A DNA stretch of 64,000 bases from Dactylis glomerata (lineage: Eukaryota > Streptophyta > Magnoliopsida > Poales > Poaceae), in assembly GCA_007115705.1 (NCBI GenBank), contig QXEO01001027.1, positions 1,365,659-1,429,658 of the forward strand, read 5' to 3'. The position numbers and the translations under genes are program-made. Positions within the stretch are counted from its first letter, which is position 1, and each line of letters begins with the position of its first letter. Below the pieces are notes generated by a model. It ran no database searches. It had not been told where the DNA came from and saw nothing but the letters and a program-made list of their open reading frames with translations. Positions 24,975 through 37,584 of this stretch are shown here, in pieces.

Positions 24975-27900
24975 ATGAATTCGACGGCTTTTTCGCTTTT
25001 AGCCAACAGCAGTAAAGAAGTCGACGGAAGTCAAGAGGTGGAACTAACAATTGGAAGTTTGAGCATCCTCATCGGGCCATCGGGTTCATTCCGCCTCTCG
25101 GATTCGACGAAGCCAGATCCGTCGGCAAGCAAGCCCGAAACAGAGGAAGCATTGGAGTCATCAGAAGGCTCTTCCAGTGAGGTAAACTCGCCGGTCAGTT
25201 TAGAAAAAGCATCAATTGCAGAAAGCGACGAAATTCAGGAAAATTTCGACTCAGAAGAAAAAGCGTGTCAGACGCACAACAACGCAAAGGACTTCGCCGT
25301 AGGAAGCAACGGCGTCTCCAAAGTACATCAGTTATGCGTCATTATCATTGAAGCAGAAGAAGGAAACAACAGCGAAGGAAGTAAAAAGGTTGACATGCAA
25401 GTCGACAAAGTGAAAGATCACAACAAAAAGGAAAAAGAGAAAGTCCATGTCTCGGCTGGTGAATGGAGAATGATTAAGTCAGCCATTAATCATGGTACAG
25501 AAGTACCCGAGGGATCGAGAAGAGAAGTTCTAATGGGATATCAGTATGCATTATATCAACACAAAAAGAAACTAAGGGAGGAAAGAGACATGGTGTTTCA
25601 AGGCAACAACAGTATGTCAAGGGAGGAATACTGGGAAGATCATAGTGAAGATTCAGAATATAGCAGAGAGAGGCGCAGAGATCCAAAACACAACAGGGGG
25701 GCGACAGCATGCGGCAGAGAAGAAGGGTATTCAAGGAGCCCCACCCCGCAGTTAGAAGAGGAGGAAGATGACTTGATACAAAGAACGCCAGAGGCAGCAT
25801 TGGCAGCAGCACAAGCATATTTACTAGCCACAAGACCAGAGCATGGAGACCCGCGAGAAGATATGCACCGAGCTGCGATACGAAGCCTCGGAATAGTAGG
25901 AGGTAAGATCAGGGAACAAGGCCCAAAGACGAAGTCGACAAATCACAAGGAGAAGTCCAGATACAATCGCGCAGACAACGACTATAGCGAGTTATCAGAA
26001 GAGAAAAAGCAGCAGAAGGAGGATGCAAGAAGTATAATAGCACAAGCTCGAGTAAACAAATCGCGACATGCTTGGAGGGAAGAAAATTACGAAGACGATG
26101 ATAAAGATATGGGTGCGTTATGCTTTACCCGCAGGGTTCGCAAAATGCGGGTACCCAAAGGATTCAAACTACCACACGACCAGAATAAGTACGATGGGTC
26201 ACAAGAACCTACCTTATGGCTATCAGATTATCTACAGGCAGTACAGATACTAGGAGGAATAAAGGCGACTGCAATGCAAAGTTTGTAGCTACATCTCACC
26301 GGCGCCGCACGGTCCTGGTTGAGCACCTTACCCGATGAATCCATTGGAAGTTGGGGGGAACTCGAAAGTCAATTCACAAGAAATTTTCGCTCCACCTACA
26401 AGCGCCCAGCATCACTGGAAGAAGTTAAAGCATGTGTGCAGAAGAAAGGCGAAACGTTACGTTCTTATATACAACGCTGGAGTATAATCAAAAACTCAGC
26501 AGAGGACGTCTCCGACGAACGAGCAATAGACGCCTTTTCGGAAGGACTTCGTCGCTCAGATCTTGTGGAAGAAATAGGAAGAACAAGACCTACGACAGTA
26601 GCTGAGCTAATGGAACAAGCCAACAAATCCGCTGATGGAGAAGACGCGTATAACAACAAAAGAGGACATTCACCAGAAGTCGACAGAATAAGTCGACAGA
26701 GGAGACGACACCGCAGCAGGGATAACCAAGGAAGGCGAAATCAGGTAGCCGCGGGTTACATACTAGAAGAAGAGGAAGGGTATAAAAGTAGAAGGTTTCA
26801 GGTAGAAGGAGTAGAAAAATCGAGATACTCTGGTCCTTCGGCCGAGGATATGCTATACGGACCTTGTCGAATCCATTACGCGTATCTCGACGGGAAAAGG
26901 GTCTCAAATCACCAAATGAAGGACTGCAGAACATTCCTAAGGTTGCAAAGCGCAATGGGTTCAAGCCAAGAAGGGAGGCAAGGAGAAAGACGTAGAAGTC
27001 AAGGATATCAAATGCAAAGGCTAGCAAAGCACCTAGAGTCAAAAGTGTACATATCAACCATGATTCAACCGGTGCCCAAGTCAAAGAAAGAGCGAAAGAG
27101 CATATCCAGACAAGTAAACCTAGCAATATCATCACCACCAGCTACCACAGAGTACCTACGATGGTCAGAGCAACCAGTCAAGTTCAGTAGAGCAGACCAC
27201 CCAAGGAAAGTTCCCAGGCCGGGCCACTCGCCTATGGTTCTAAAAGCACAAATAGGAGGGTACGACATCGGAAGAGTGTTCATGGATGCAGGGAGCGGCA
27301 TAAACTTAATATATGCTAGAACACTAAAGGCGATGTGCATCTCGCTGACGAGTCTGAAGCCAACAGATTGCTCTTTCCACGGAATAGTACCAGGAGCAGC
27401 AAACTACTCCTTGGGAAGAATAGAACTCGATGTCTGCTTCGGCAGCAGCGAAAATTATAGAAGAGAGAAACTGGAGTTCGAAGTTATGGATTGGCCGTCA
27501 CAATATCATGCAATCCTGGGGCGCCCAGCATTTGCAAAATTCATGGCAGTACCACACTACGCGTATCTTACGTTAAAAATTCCAGGGCCCAATGGAACAA
27601 TCACAGTACAAGGGAGCTTTGAAGTATCCAATACATGCGACAGGGAATTCAACAGGATGGCGCAAACCTTCGGCATGACAGCAGAGTATGAGAGGTTAAA
27701 GGGAGAAACAGATCACAACGTACTACCCGACGTTGGATGATCCCTGCCAGATCAGGCTTTCGACACGTCTCAGGACTCGAAGAAAATTCAGGTCCATCCT
27801 ACAGATGCAAACAAGACAACATCAATTGCGGTAAACTTGGATCCCGCATAGGAAAGTGCGCTCATCGAGTTCCTCCGTGAGCGCTGGGAAATCTTTGCCT

Positions 27901-30900
27901 GGTGTCCATCAGACATGCCAGGGGTTCCCAGGGAACTCGTCGAGCACGCATTGAACGTAGATCCCAAGGCAAAGCCAGTTAAGCAGCCACTACGACGATT
28001 CGATGAACCTAAGAGGAAGGCGATAGCATCAGAATTGCACAGGCTAGAAAATGCCGGATTCATCAGAGAAATAAAAACTTCGAGTTGGGTGTCGAACCCA
28101 GTCATAGTACCTAAGAAGAACACAGACGTACAAAGAGTATGTGTCGACTACACATCTCTCAATAAGCATTGTCCAAAGGATCCCTTCCCTTTACCCCGCA
28201 TCGATCAAATAATCGATTCAACAGCGGGATGCGCAAGGCTTTCCTTTTTGGACGCATACTCTGGCTACAATCAGATCAAACTGAAGAGAGAAGACGAAGA
28301 AAAAACGGCCTTCATCACACCATATGGGGTGTTTTGCTACCAAGTGATGCCGTTCGGCTTAAAAAACGCAGGAGCAACTTATCAAAGGATGATGCAAAGT
28401 TGCCTCGGGAGCCAAATAGGGCGCAACATACAAGTCTACATTGATGATGTAGTCATCACCACAAGAGAGGAGAAATCCCTAATCAGCGACTTGGCAGAAA
28501 CCTTCGACAACCTGAGCAGGTACAAGCTTAAGCTTAACCCGACAAAGTGTTCTTTCGGCGTCTCGGCAGGACAACTTTTAGGATTCCTGGTATCAGCACG
28601 AGGAATAGAGGCGAACCCAGAGAAGATTCAAGCAATTTTGACAATGGGGAAACCCACGAAACTACACGACGTACAGAAACTTGCAGGACGCGTCGCGGCA
28701 CTCAGTCGCTTCATGGCTCGATTGGGGGAGAAGGCGCTTCCTTTTTATGCACTTATGAAGAAGTCAGACGATAAATTTGAGTGGACAGAAGAAGCAGACG
28801 CAGCGTTTGCACAGTTGAAAAAAGTGCTTTCCACGCCACCAGTGCTGGTCGCACCAAAAGAGAAAGAACCACTGCTATTGTACATCGCCGCAACCCATCA
28901 GGTGGTGAGTACGGTATTAGTAGTCGAAAGAAGCGAAGAAGGAAAAGCCCACGGCGTCCAGAGGCCAGTATATTTCATCAGTGAAGTGTTGTCTCCAACA
29001 AAACAAAGGTACCCGCACTATCAGAAATTGGCATATAGTGTCTTCACTACCGCACGAAAACTACCACAGTACTTTGCGGTGCACCCAATTATAGTGGTCA
29101 ACGAGGCGCCATTGTCGAACATATTGAATAATCCCTCAGCAACAGGACGTGTCTCTTTGTGGGGAATCGAGTTATCTCCCATGGACATCACGTACGAAAA
29201 AAGGAAGGCGATTAAGTCGCAAGTTTTGCCAGATTTTACAGCAGAGTGGTTGGAGCTGCAAAGCACAGGACCACCAGATTTATCCAGTGTTTGGACAATG
29301 TACTTCGACGGTTCTAAAAGAGTCCAAGGCGCAGGCGCAGGAGTGGTGTTGATATCACCTCATGGCGACAAATTAAAGTACGTCTTAAGGATGAGCTTTC
29401 CACAGGCTTCTAACAATGAAGCGGAGTACGAGGCTCTGTTGCATGGAATGAAGATGGCTAAAGCTTGTGGAGCAACTCGCCTGAAAATATTTGGAGATTT
29501 CAACCTTGTTGTTCAGCAAGTTATGAACAGGTGTGACACAATCAATGACAACATGATGGCCTACAAGAATTTGTACCACTATCTAGAAGGAACGTTCGAT
29601 GGATGCGAAGTCTCGCACATCAGCAGGAACAGCAATGAAGAAGCCGACACTTTAGCAAATATCGGATCACAATGCTTACCTGTGCCGTCTGGAGTATTTT
29701 GGGAAGAAATAGCGGAAAGATCAATAAAAAACGATAAAAGTTCGACTACCACAGCAGGCTCGGGGGCTACGACAGAACCAGAGGAGGTCATGATGATAGA
29801 AGAAACATGGATGCAGCCATATCTTGCGTACATGATAAATAAAAAACTACCAGAAGATGCAGTGGAGGCTAAAAGGATAACTCGAAGATCGAAAGCGTTT
29901 GTCGTGTTGGAAGGAAAATTATACAAGAGAAGTATTACCGGTCTTTTACAGCGTTGTGTAACACCCCAGGAAGGGCAAGCAATATTGAAAGACATACATG
30001 GCGGAGTATGTGGCCATCATGCTAGCAGCAGAGCAATAGCAGCAAAAGCTTTTCGAGCGGGATTCTACTGGCTAACAGCTATCGAGCATGCAAAAGATAT
30101 AGTTCGAAAGTGTAAAACATGTCAAAGGTTTGCATCTAGACCGCATGCACCAGCAGCAGAGTTACAAACAATACCATTATCTTGGCTTTTGCACAATGGG
30201 GACTCGATATGGTGGGAAAGTTACATAAATCCTGGCCAGGAGGGCATGTCTACATGTTAGTGGCAGTCGATAAATTCACCAAATGGGTGGAAGCGGCCCC
30301 GGTGACAACTCAAGATTCTACAGCAGCAATCAACTTCATCAAGTCGATAGTTTTTCGTTTTGGCGTACCATACAGCATCATCACAGACAATGGGACAAAT
30401 TTCACTTCAAAGGAATTCAAAAGTTACTGCGAAGGATTGGGGATCAAGCTCAAATTTGCATCTGTGGCGCACCCGAAAACGAACGGGCAAGTCGAAAAAG
30501 CCAATGGCTTGATATGTAGTGGAATAAAAAAGAGGCTTTTAGCACCTCTCGAGAAAGCCAAGAGCGCTTGGGTAGAAGAATTGCCCTCTGTTCTTTGGAG
30601 CCTAAGAACTACGCCCAATGCAGCAACTCAAGAAACTCCTTTCTTCTTGGTCCATGGCGCAGAAGCCGTGCTTCCAGTCGAAGTTACACACGAGGCCCCA
30701 AGAGTGACAGCGTATGACGAGGCGACGTCGACAGAAGCATTGCAAGACGACATCGATGCGCTAGATGAAGCAAGAGACAAATCATTAGAAAGGGCTACGC
30801 AATATCAACAAAGCTTACGAAACTACCATAGTAGTCGAGTTCGTCCACGATCCTTCGTGGTAGGAGACCTCGTTTTGAGACTCAGGCAAGACAGCCACGG

Positions 30901-31042
30901 GAAATTGGAGTCCCCTTGGGTGGGACCTTACATCGTCACCGAAGTAATACCAGGAGGAGCATATCGACTACAAGATAAGAAGACTGGGAAGGACGAGAGC
31001 AACCCGTGGAATGCAGAACAGCTACGACGTTTTTACGCGTAG
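24975..31042 (+). pseudogene. E3 gag-pol polyprotein, inactivated
   Basis: Reading from the ATG at 24975 there are: a charged gag N-terminus; the retrotransposon gag domain (about 26130-26640, WLSDYLQAVQILGG ... TRNFRSTYKRP); protease (FMDAGSGINLIYA, about 27280); reverse transcriptase with YIDD at 28437-28448; RNase H (MYFDGSKRVQGAGAG, about 29300); the integrase HHCC finger (HHAS ... CKTCQ, 30015-30122); and the integrase core (GLDMVGK, IITDNGTNF, NGQVEKANG). One frame runs from 24975 to about 30185, except for stops at 26286-26288 (TAG), 27738-27740 (TGA) and 27849-27851 (TAG). A one-base deletion near 30185 moves the rest of the integrase into another frame, ending at 31042. All domains are otherwise full length, so decay is recent. 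Confidence 0.95.
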
Positions 31043-31478
31043 ACTAAATATAGAGGTATCAATATATTCGAGTTAGCCTTCTGAACCCAGAACATGAGGC
31101 CACAGGTCGGGGTCTTTGGGTTGAACTCGACAAAATTGTACGATTCTTTTGTTACTTCTCCGCTCGGGGGCTTCAACCCCTGGGTCGTACGAAAAGAATT
31201 ATTATGGCAAGATGGAGGCTTTTCTTCATTGTAAGGTTGTTTAGACAACCCGATGAATATTGAGAGAACTTGGTTCATAAGAAGAACCCGATATTATTCC
31301 TACCTTTTTTGGTTCGCAAAGAGCCCGATATATGGAAAACATACCTCAGAACATGACTTGTTCTCATGGTACTAGCAAAAGACATCGACACCAAGTACAA
31401 ATATTCATAAGCATGGTAGCAAGGACATGATAAAATGGAATTACATAAAAACACAACAAGTCCTAATGGAAGCAGACT

Positions 31479-32048
31479 TCAAGCTTCATACTCCTTCTGG
31501 CAAAGAGTGCCATCGTAGATCTTCACGTCAAACTTTGACGTACCGATATGGAAGTCGAAGGCCATGAAGAAGCCTTGGTGGATGTCATGGTCCTCAGCAA
31601 ACTGCGACCAGCCACCCCTGAAGTACTGCTCGCCGTTGCCATCATACCACACCTCCACCTCGTATGGGATGCCACCGCCAGACTGTTCACGGAGAACCGC
31701 CTCTCGCAGTTCGCGGCCATCCATAAACTTTGTGAAATTCAGCGGCAGGCGCTGAATCTCACGACACTGCGCCATGGCAATGCAAAGGAAGGAAAAGATC
31801 CGGGGAGGCGCAGCAGGAGCAGCTAGAGCAGCAGAAGGAGGAGTGATTGGACCTGAAGCGACGTTAGTCACTTTGGGTTTGTTCTTGCTACCAGGTGGGC
31901 GGCCGGGACGATGCTTAGCCGGAGCGTCCGAAGAAGTTCCTGCGGTGGCCGGCGTGGTGTTCTTGTTCTTACTTCCACGAGGGCGACCCCGACCTCGTGG
32001 CGCCACCGGGGAGCCAAGGGTCAGACGAGAACCTTCAGCATCAGCCAT
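31479..32048 (-). CDS. AT-hook and B3-domain protein encoded antisense within E3
   Basis: An intact 189-codon gene lies opposite to the direction of the element, between integrase and the 3' LTR. The N-terminal third has two AT-hooks, RGRGRPRGSKNK (18-29) and HRPGRPPGSKNK (46-57), which bind the minor groove of AT-rich DNA. Residues about 95-180 form a B3 plant DNA-binding domain (LPLNFTKFMDGRELREAVL, YEVEVWYDGNGE, GGWSQFAEDHDIHQGFFMAF, SKFDVKIYDG). The start is the ATG at 32048; a TATA box lies about 105 bp upstream. It is undamaged although gag-pol of the same element has four lesions. Antisense extra ORFs are known in Tat-lineage elements such as Grande. The role is unknown; binding of element or host promoters is an inference. 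Confidence 0.8.
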   Translation of the reverse strand: MADAEGSRLTLGSPVAPRGRGRPRGSKNKNTTPATAGTSSDAPAKHRPGRPPGSKNKPKVTNVASGPITPPSAALAAPAAPPRIFSFLCIAMAQCREIQRLPLNFTKFMDGRELREAVLREQSGGGIPYEVEVWYDGNGEQYFRGGWSQFAEDHDIHQGFFMAFDFHIGTSKFDVKIYDGTLCQKEYEA

Positions 32049-32150
32049 GAGCACAACAGAAAAATCTCGGAAAAACCCTAGATGGAGGAAGAAGATGATG
32101 CGGCGGAGGAGGAGTCTGATTAGGGTTTTTTACCTTAATCAGCAGGCGCT

Positions 32151-32161
32151 TTATTTATAAG
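32151..32161 (-). promoter_or_regulatory. TATA box for the antisense B3 gene
   Basis: The minus strand reads CTTATAAATAAAG. A start site about 30 bp downstream would leave a leader of roughly 80 bp before the ATG at 32048, a normal plant promoter spacing. It is independent of the LTR promoters, which face the other way. Confidence 0.55.
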
Positions 32162-33094
32162 CACGTACTATTGGGCCTTCGGGCTATAGCAAAGCCCGCG
32201 AACATAATTTACAACAGGAGTTAAATTCTGCGCACAGCAGACGATAATATCAAAGAAGAAGAATAAGAAAAGGAGATTATGCGATATGAAAACCTCGACT
32301 TGGACTCGGGGGCTCGTCAACAGTAAGATGTTCACAGAAGAAAGAAGAGCTGAACTTTGAGCCTATGCTTGACTACAAGTCGCCAAACATAGCCTCGGGG
32401 GCTACTCCCATCGGGAGCGCTGAGCGCGCACCCGATAGAGATGAGATAATCAATATTGAAGATGCGGAAGGATAAGCATACAAACTTTGACTACGTAGTC
32501 GACAAACTGAAGAGAGATTACTCCCATCGGGAGCGAAGAAGATTAATTTAAAATCCGAAATTCTTTAGTTTTTATCAGTCAAAATTTGACTGCGAATATG
32601 AGATTCTCGAGTTGTGTTATCGCAACACGACTCGAATGCCGTGACTTGTCACGAAGGTAAGACCCTGGGATCCGTCCTGTGTGGCCTGGTATACGCACAT
32701 GGATGCGCTCTGCTGGTATGTATCCGTGTCTACGACGCGAAGACAATCCTGGTGGACGCACTGGGTACCCTGAGAACCACTGGGATTCATTCTTTATAAG
32801 TCCTAAATGCGGCAAAAGAATGGGTTTGACCGGTATCCCGAATTCAAGTCCAAGGGGATTGAATTTGAAGTAGGTGACAAGTATCTGTTCCGGCAGTTAA
32901 CTGACCTCTTGATCCGTCAGAGTTGTCAGGCTTGTTCATCAAAACCCCTTGCGAAAGAATATCATGAAAATAAGTCGAAAAGACTAAGTTGAAGATTTGA
33001 AGATAAGAAGAAGTCGAAGAATTGATCAAGTCGAAGATTTGAAGATTAGAGATTCAACCTGAATCTACAATTCTGGTAGAATCTCAGGGGCTAC
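32162..33094. other. E3 untranslated region between the antisense gene and the 3' LTR
   Basis: There is no long coding frame. GGCTACTCCCATCGGGAGCG-like segments recur at about 32395-32420 and 32520-32540. The stretch just before the 3' LTR (GAATCTCAGGGGCTAC) may include the polypurine tract. The upstream part would also hold the promoter of the antisense gene. Confidence 0.6.
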
Positions 33095-33429
33095 TGACAA
33101 GGGTATAGTTAATAGAGCCCGTTAGTTGAGTACCCCTGAGGCCCGTTAAGCTAGGCCCAATTGTAATGATAGTCGAATACGAGTCTTTACCGTATGTCGA
33201 TATTGTAATCTGTATCGAACCCTACCCGATCCTCGAGACCTGGCCACCTATATATAGGGGCCAGGAGGGGACGGTGGAGGGCAGATTGAAAGCAAGCCAG
33301 GTTGAACACCCAAGTTTACTTTCGATACACACCTATTTCGACTAACTTTACCTTTGAGTTCATCCGACGCCCTATCTCCCCGATCCTAAGTCCTTCATCT
33401 AGGACATTTGTCGAGTTTAACCCTCGTCA
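33095..33429 (+). repeat. E3 3' LTR
   Basis: 335 bp, identical to the 5' LTR except for one transition. It is followed directly by the GTAAG duplication. Confidence 0.96.
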
Positions 33430-33986
33430 GTAAGCATAGTAATGAATCAACCCTTTTTGCTTCAGGTTTCAACACAAAACCACCACATATAAAGTATAAA
33501 ATACTGTAGCAACTTCCCCAAAAGTTTCATGATCAAAAGAACTAAAAAAGAAAGCGATAAAGCGGCAAACACAAATATTGGCAGAAATCTGTCAAAACAG
33601 AACAACTGACAAATGTCGAATTTTTAGAGTATTTTCTGTTGCTCAAATCAAAAAATGTTCAACTAATGAAAGTTTGGATATAACCTGGGGCATATGCATA
33701 AGAAATCGCAGGTCCAAAAGATACACAGAGAATTTTCACGAATTTTTACAGTGCAGCACCGAAAACAGTTTCAGGACAGCAACATCCCCAAATCTTACCT
33801 TACACAAATTAGAGGCTTCTCTTGGCACAACAACAAAATAAAAAGGATAAGGAGCGGTTATTACAGTAGTAATAACTTCCAAGACTCAAATAAAAGAAAA
33901 AGTACTGAAAATAAAATAATGGGTTATCTCCCAAGAGTGCTTTTCTTTAACGCCTTTGAGCTAGGCGCAGTAATTTGCAAAGATGC

Positions 33987-34836
33987 TCATGTGGGCGCCA
34001 TATAAGAGCTTGGGGCAAAGGCGCCATATAGGAACTTAAAACAATAGAGAGCATCAAAAAGCATGTATGAAACACATTTAAATCTAAACCACTTCCTATG
34101 AAAAATAGTCTTGTAAAGAGACAAGTCATAAAAGCGCAAAGCAAAAAGCATAGGAAGGCAAAACAAGTACAACTTCAAGATTTGCAACATAAAGAGGGGA
34201 AACTCAATATTGTTGAGATCCATCAAACCATGTTTCCCTCTCTCATAATAACTTTCAGTAGCATCATGAATAGAACTAACAATATAACTATCACATAAAG
34301 CATCCCTATCATGAGCCACATGCATAAAAGAATTAATACTCACCACAGGAACAATAGTAGTAGGAGCAAATTCAATAGAATAATTATTCTCATCACCATA
34401 ATCATCATAAATAGGAGGCATATTGTAATCATAACTAATTTTATCCTCAATAGTAGGTGAACTGAAAATATTATACCCATCATCGTAACCATCATAAACT
34501 AGAGGTTTAGTATCATCACAAGCTAGAGAACAACTATTTCGCAAAGCATATTCTTCAAACATATCATCATAAGAAGGAACATCACATATGGGAGATAAAA
34601 TATTATCAGAACAAACTTTCTCCACTAAAGCTGGGGAACTAAAAAATATCATGCTTAACAAAACCAGCTTCCCCAAGCTTAGACTTTTCTATAGCATTAG
34701 TAATAACAGTGTTCGAAACATTCATACTAACAACACTATTAGCATGCAAATTAAGCTCCAAAGGTTTTTTGATTTTCTCTTCAAACACTTCATATCTAAA
34801 CTCAGGAAAAAGACTAAAGAACTCTTTATTTTCCAT
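33987..34836 (-). pseudogene. E1 copy of the family ORF, frameshifted
   Basis: Begins MENKEFFSLFPEFRYEVFEE at 34836 and ends SSYMAPT at 33987, collinear with the intact 282-residue ORF of E2. An extra T in a T-run at about 34650 shifts the frame after KHDIF. The acidic tyrosine-rich middle and the hydrophobic C-terminal part are both present. See the E2 copy for a description. Confidence 0.85.
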
Positions 34837-34976
34837 TAAGCCTAACTAGTGAAAATAAAAACAAGAAACAAAAAGATGTAATTGCAGAATCTAAAGGAAA
34901 TAACTCTGAGCACTCACACAGGAGGATGCGAGTACCTTTTACCTTACCTCCCCGGCAACGGCGTCAGAAAAGAGCT

Positions 34977-36517
34977 TGATGTCTACGCACGCGTCTGTTC
35001 TTGTAGACAGTGTTGGGCCTCCAAGTGCAGAGGTTTGTAGAGAAGCAACAAGTTTCCCTTAAGTGGATCACCCAAGGTTTATCGAACTCAGGGAGGAAGA
35101 GGTCAAAGCTATCCCTCTCAAACAACCCTGCAATTACGATACAGAAAGTCTCTTGTGTCCCCAACACACCCAATACACTTGTCAGATGTATAGATGCACT
35201 AGTTCGGCGAAGAGATAGTGAAATACAAGCGGTAGTGATGATTATGAGTAGCAATTATAATATGAAATAAGTATCGCTGCGAGCAAACATATAACAAAAC
35301 AGCAAGTAAACGGTGTGCAAAGCTTGGAAACAAGGCCTAGGGATCATACTTTCACTAGTGGACACACTCCCAACAAATATAACATAATTGAACAAATGAA
35401 TAACTTCTTTTCACTATGGTACTCCGAATTACTCTCCTATTGAATAACACTAATCATTGTGTAGGGCTACGAAGCACTCCTTAAAGTTCATCAAGTACTT
35501 GACAAACACCACTCATAAAGATATCCAAATCAAATCACAACTCAAGATAGATATTATTGCAACTTAGACCAACTACTAACACGGTGCACACACTGTCAAC
35601 ATTACACCATGAAAGGAGGAATAGATCACTTCAATACTATCATAGTGATAATTATTCTCATAATCCATAAGAGATCACAATCGTAGCCTAGACCAAGTAC
35701 CACCATGATGCACGCACTGTCACCGTTACACCATGGCAGGAGGAATAGATTACTTTAATAACACACTAGAGTACACATAATGAAGAAGAGTAACATCTAC
35801 TTATTCAACATGAAACAAAGCTCACGATCACATAAAGATCACATCATGGGAGAGAGAGATGAACCACATAGCTACCGGTAGAGCCCTCAGCCCCGGGGAT
35901 GAACTACTCCCTCCTCATCATAGGAGACAGCAAGGTTGATGGAGATGGCGGTGAGGTCGATGGAGACGGCGGAGACGGAGATGGAGACCGATAGAGATGG
36001 CTCCGGGGGCACTTCCCCGTCCTGGCAGGGTGCCGGAACAGAGACTTCTGTCCCCCAAAATTCGTCGGTGGCGGCAGCGGAACTGCGGAACTCTTTCTGG
36101 AAAATTGCTGACTCTTTTAGGGTTTTCCATCCCGAGGCTTTATATAGGCGAAGGGGCATCGTCAGGAGTGGCCCCAGGCCTCCTCACACCTAGGCGGCGC
36201 GGCCAAGGCTTGGGCCGCGCCGGCCTAGTGTGAGGCTGGCCTGTGGCCCCTCTCCTTTGCCTCTTCGGATATCTGGAAGCTTCCGAGCAAAATAAGACTT
36301 CAGGAACTTGTTTCCTCCAATTCCGAGAATATTTCCTGTGTATCACTTCTGAAACACAAAAATAGCAGAAAACAGTGAACTGGCACTGTGGCGACTTATT
36401 AGTAGGTTAATTCTGGAAAATGCATAAAAGTGCCACGAAGTGTAACAAAACACAAGGTAAATGGTGCAAAAACAAGCATGGAGCATCAAAAATTATAGAT
36501 ACGTTTGAGACGTATCA
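34977..36517 (-). repeat. E1 5' LTR
   Basis: 1541 bp, reverse orientation. Its outer end (ACGTATCA at 36517) abuts TTCAT and the right part of the E2 5' LTR. Confidence 0.94.
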
Positions 36518-37444
36518 TTCATCCCCGGGGCTGAGGGCTCTACCGGTAGCTATGTGGTTCACCTCTCTCTCCCATGATGTGATCTTTATGTGATCGTGAG
36601 CTTTGTATCATATTGAATAAGTAGACGTTACTCTTCTTTATTATGTGTACTCTAGTGTGTTATTAAAGTAATCTATTCCTCCTGCCATGGTGTAACGGTG
36701 ACAGTGCGTGCATCATGGTGGTACTTGGTCTAGGCTACGATTGTGATCTTTTATGGATTATGAGAATAATTATCGCTATGATAGTATTGAAGTGATCTAT
36801 TCCTCCTTTCATGGTGTAATGTTGACAGTGTGTGCACCATGTTAGTACTTGGTCTAAGTTGCAATAATATCTATCTTGAGTTGTGATTTGATTTGGATAT
36901 CTCTATGAGTGGTGTTTGTCAAGTACTTGATGAACTTTGAGGAGTGCTTCGTAGCCCTACGCAATGATTAGTGTTATTCAATAGGAGAGTAATTCAGAGT
37001 ACCATCGTGAAGAGAAGTTATTTATTTGTTCAATTATTTTATATTTGTTGGGAGTGTGTCCACTAGTGAAAGTATGATCCCTAGGCCTTGTTTCCAAGCT
37101 TTGCACACCGTTTACTTGCTATTTTGTTACATGTTTGCTTGCTGCCATTTTTATTCCAGATTGCATTTACTACTTATAATCATCTATACCACTTGTATTT
37201 CACTATCTCTTCGCCGAACTAGTGCACCTATACATCTGACAAGTGTATTGGGTGTGTTGGGGACACAAGAGACTTTCTGTATCGTAATTGCAGGGTTGTT
37301 TGAGAGGGATAGCTTTGACCTCTTCCTCCCTGAGTTCGATAAACCTTGGGTGATCCACTTAAGGGAAACTTGCTGCTGTTCTATAAACCTCTGCACTTGG
37401 AGGCCCAACACTGTCTACAAGAACAGAAGCGTGTGTAGACATCA
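36518..37444 (+). repeat. E2 5' LTR, right part
   Basis: Continues the E2 5' LTR from the duplicated TTCAT to GTGTGTAGACATCA. It matches 41982-42908 of the E2 3' LTR in order and length. Confidence 0.93.
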
Positions 37445-37454
37445 AGCTCTTTTC

Positions 37455-37472
37455 TGGCGCCGTTGCCGGGGA
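37455..37472 (+). other. E2 primer-binding site (tRNA-Asp)
   Basis: TGGCGCCGTTGCCGGGGA, ten bases after the LTR end, is the exact complement of the 3' end of plant tRNA-Asp including CCA. The same site is at 18607 (element A), is one base changed in E1, and is one base changed in the element at 54924. Confidence 0.85.
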
Positions 37473-37584
37473 GGTAAGGTAAAAGGTACTCGCATCCTCC
37501 TGTGTGAGTGCTCAGAGTTATTTCCTTTAGATTCTATAATTACATATTTTTATTTCTTGTTTTTATTTTCACTAGTTAGGCTTA

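Larger units (their letters stand above)
24603..33429 (+). mobile_element. Gypsy-type LTR retrotransposon E3 (Tat-like), with an antisense gene
   Basis: Innermost and youngest element, 8827 bp. The LTRs at 24603-24937 and 33095-33429 are both 335 bp and differ at one base (C against T in ACCTTYGAGTTC). TSD GTAAG at 24598-24602 and 33430-33434 is perfect. The primer-binding site TGGCGCCGACCGTGGGGA starts at 24940. The order gag, protease, RT, RNase H, integrase places it in Ty3/Gypsy; the short LTR, the primer site and the extra DNA between integrase and the 3' LTR suggest the Tat lineage. That extra DNA holds an antisense AT-hook/B3 gene. The gag-pol frame is broken by three stops and one frameshift. 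Confidence 0.96.
21036..36517 (-). mobile_element. LTR retrotransposon E1, non-autonomous, interrupted by E3
   Basis: Same family as E2, inserted in the opposite orientation into the 5' LTR of E2, with a perfect TTCAT duplication at 21031-21035 and 36518-36522. Both LTRs are 1541 bp (21036-22576 and 34977-36517). In the first about 310 bp I count eight differences between them, so E1 is clearly older than E3. The primer site next to 34976 reads TGACGCCGTTGCCGGGGA, with one change from the tRNA-Asp match. The internal region is 22577-24602 plus 33435-34976 and contains a frameshifted copy of the E2 ORF and no pol. Confidence 0.94.

Noticed and set aside
36500..36530. Assembly artefact joining two inverted LTRs
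   Set aside because: The junctions carry a perfect TTCAT duplication on both sides of E1 and the split LTR adds up to the exact length of its partner, so a real insertion explains it.
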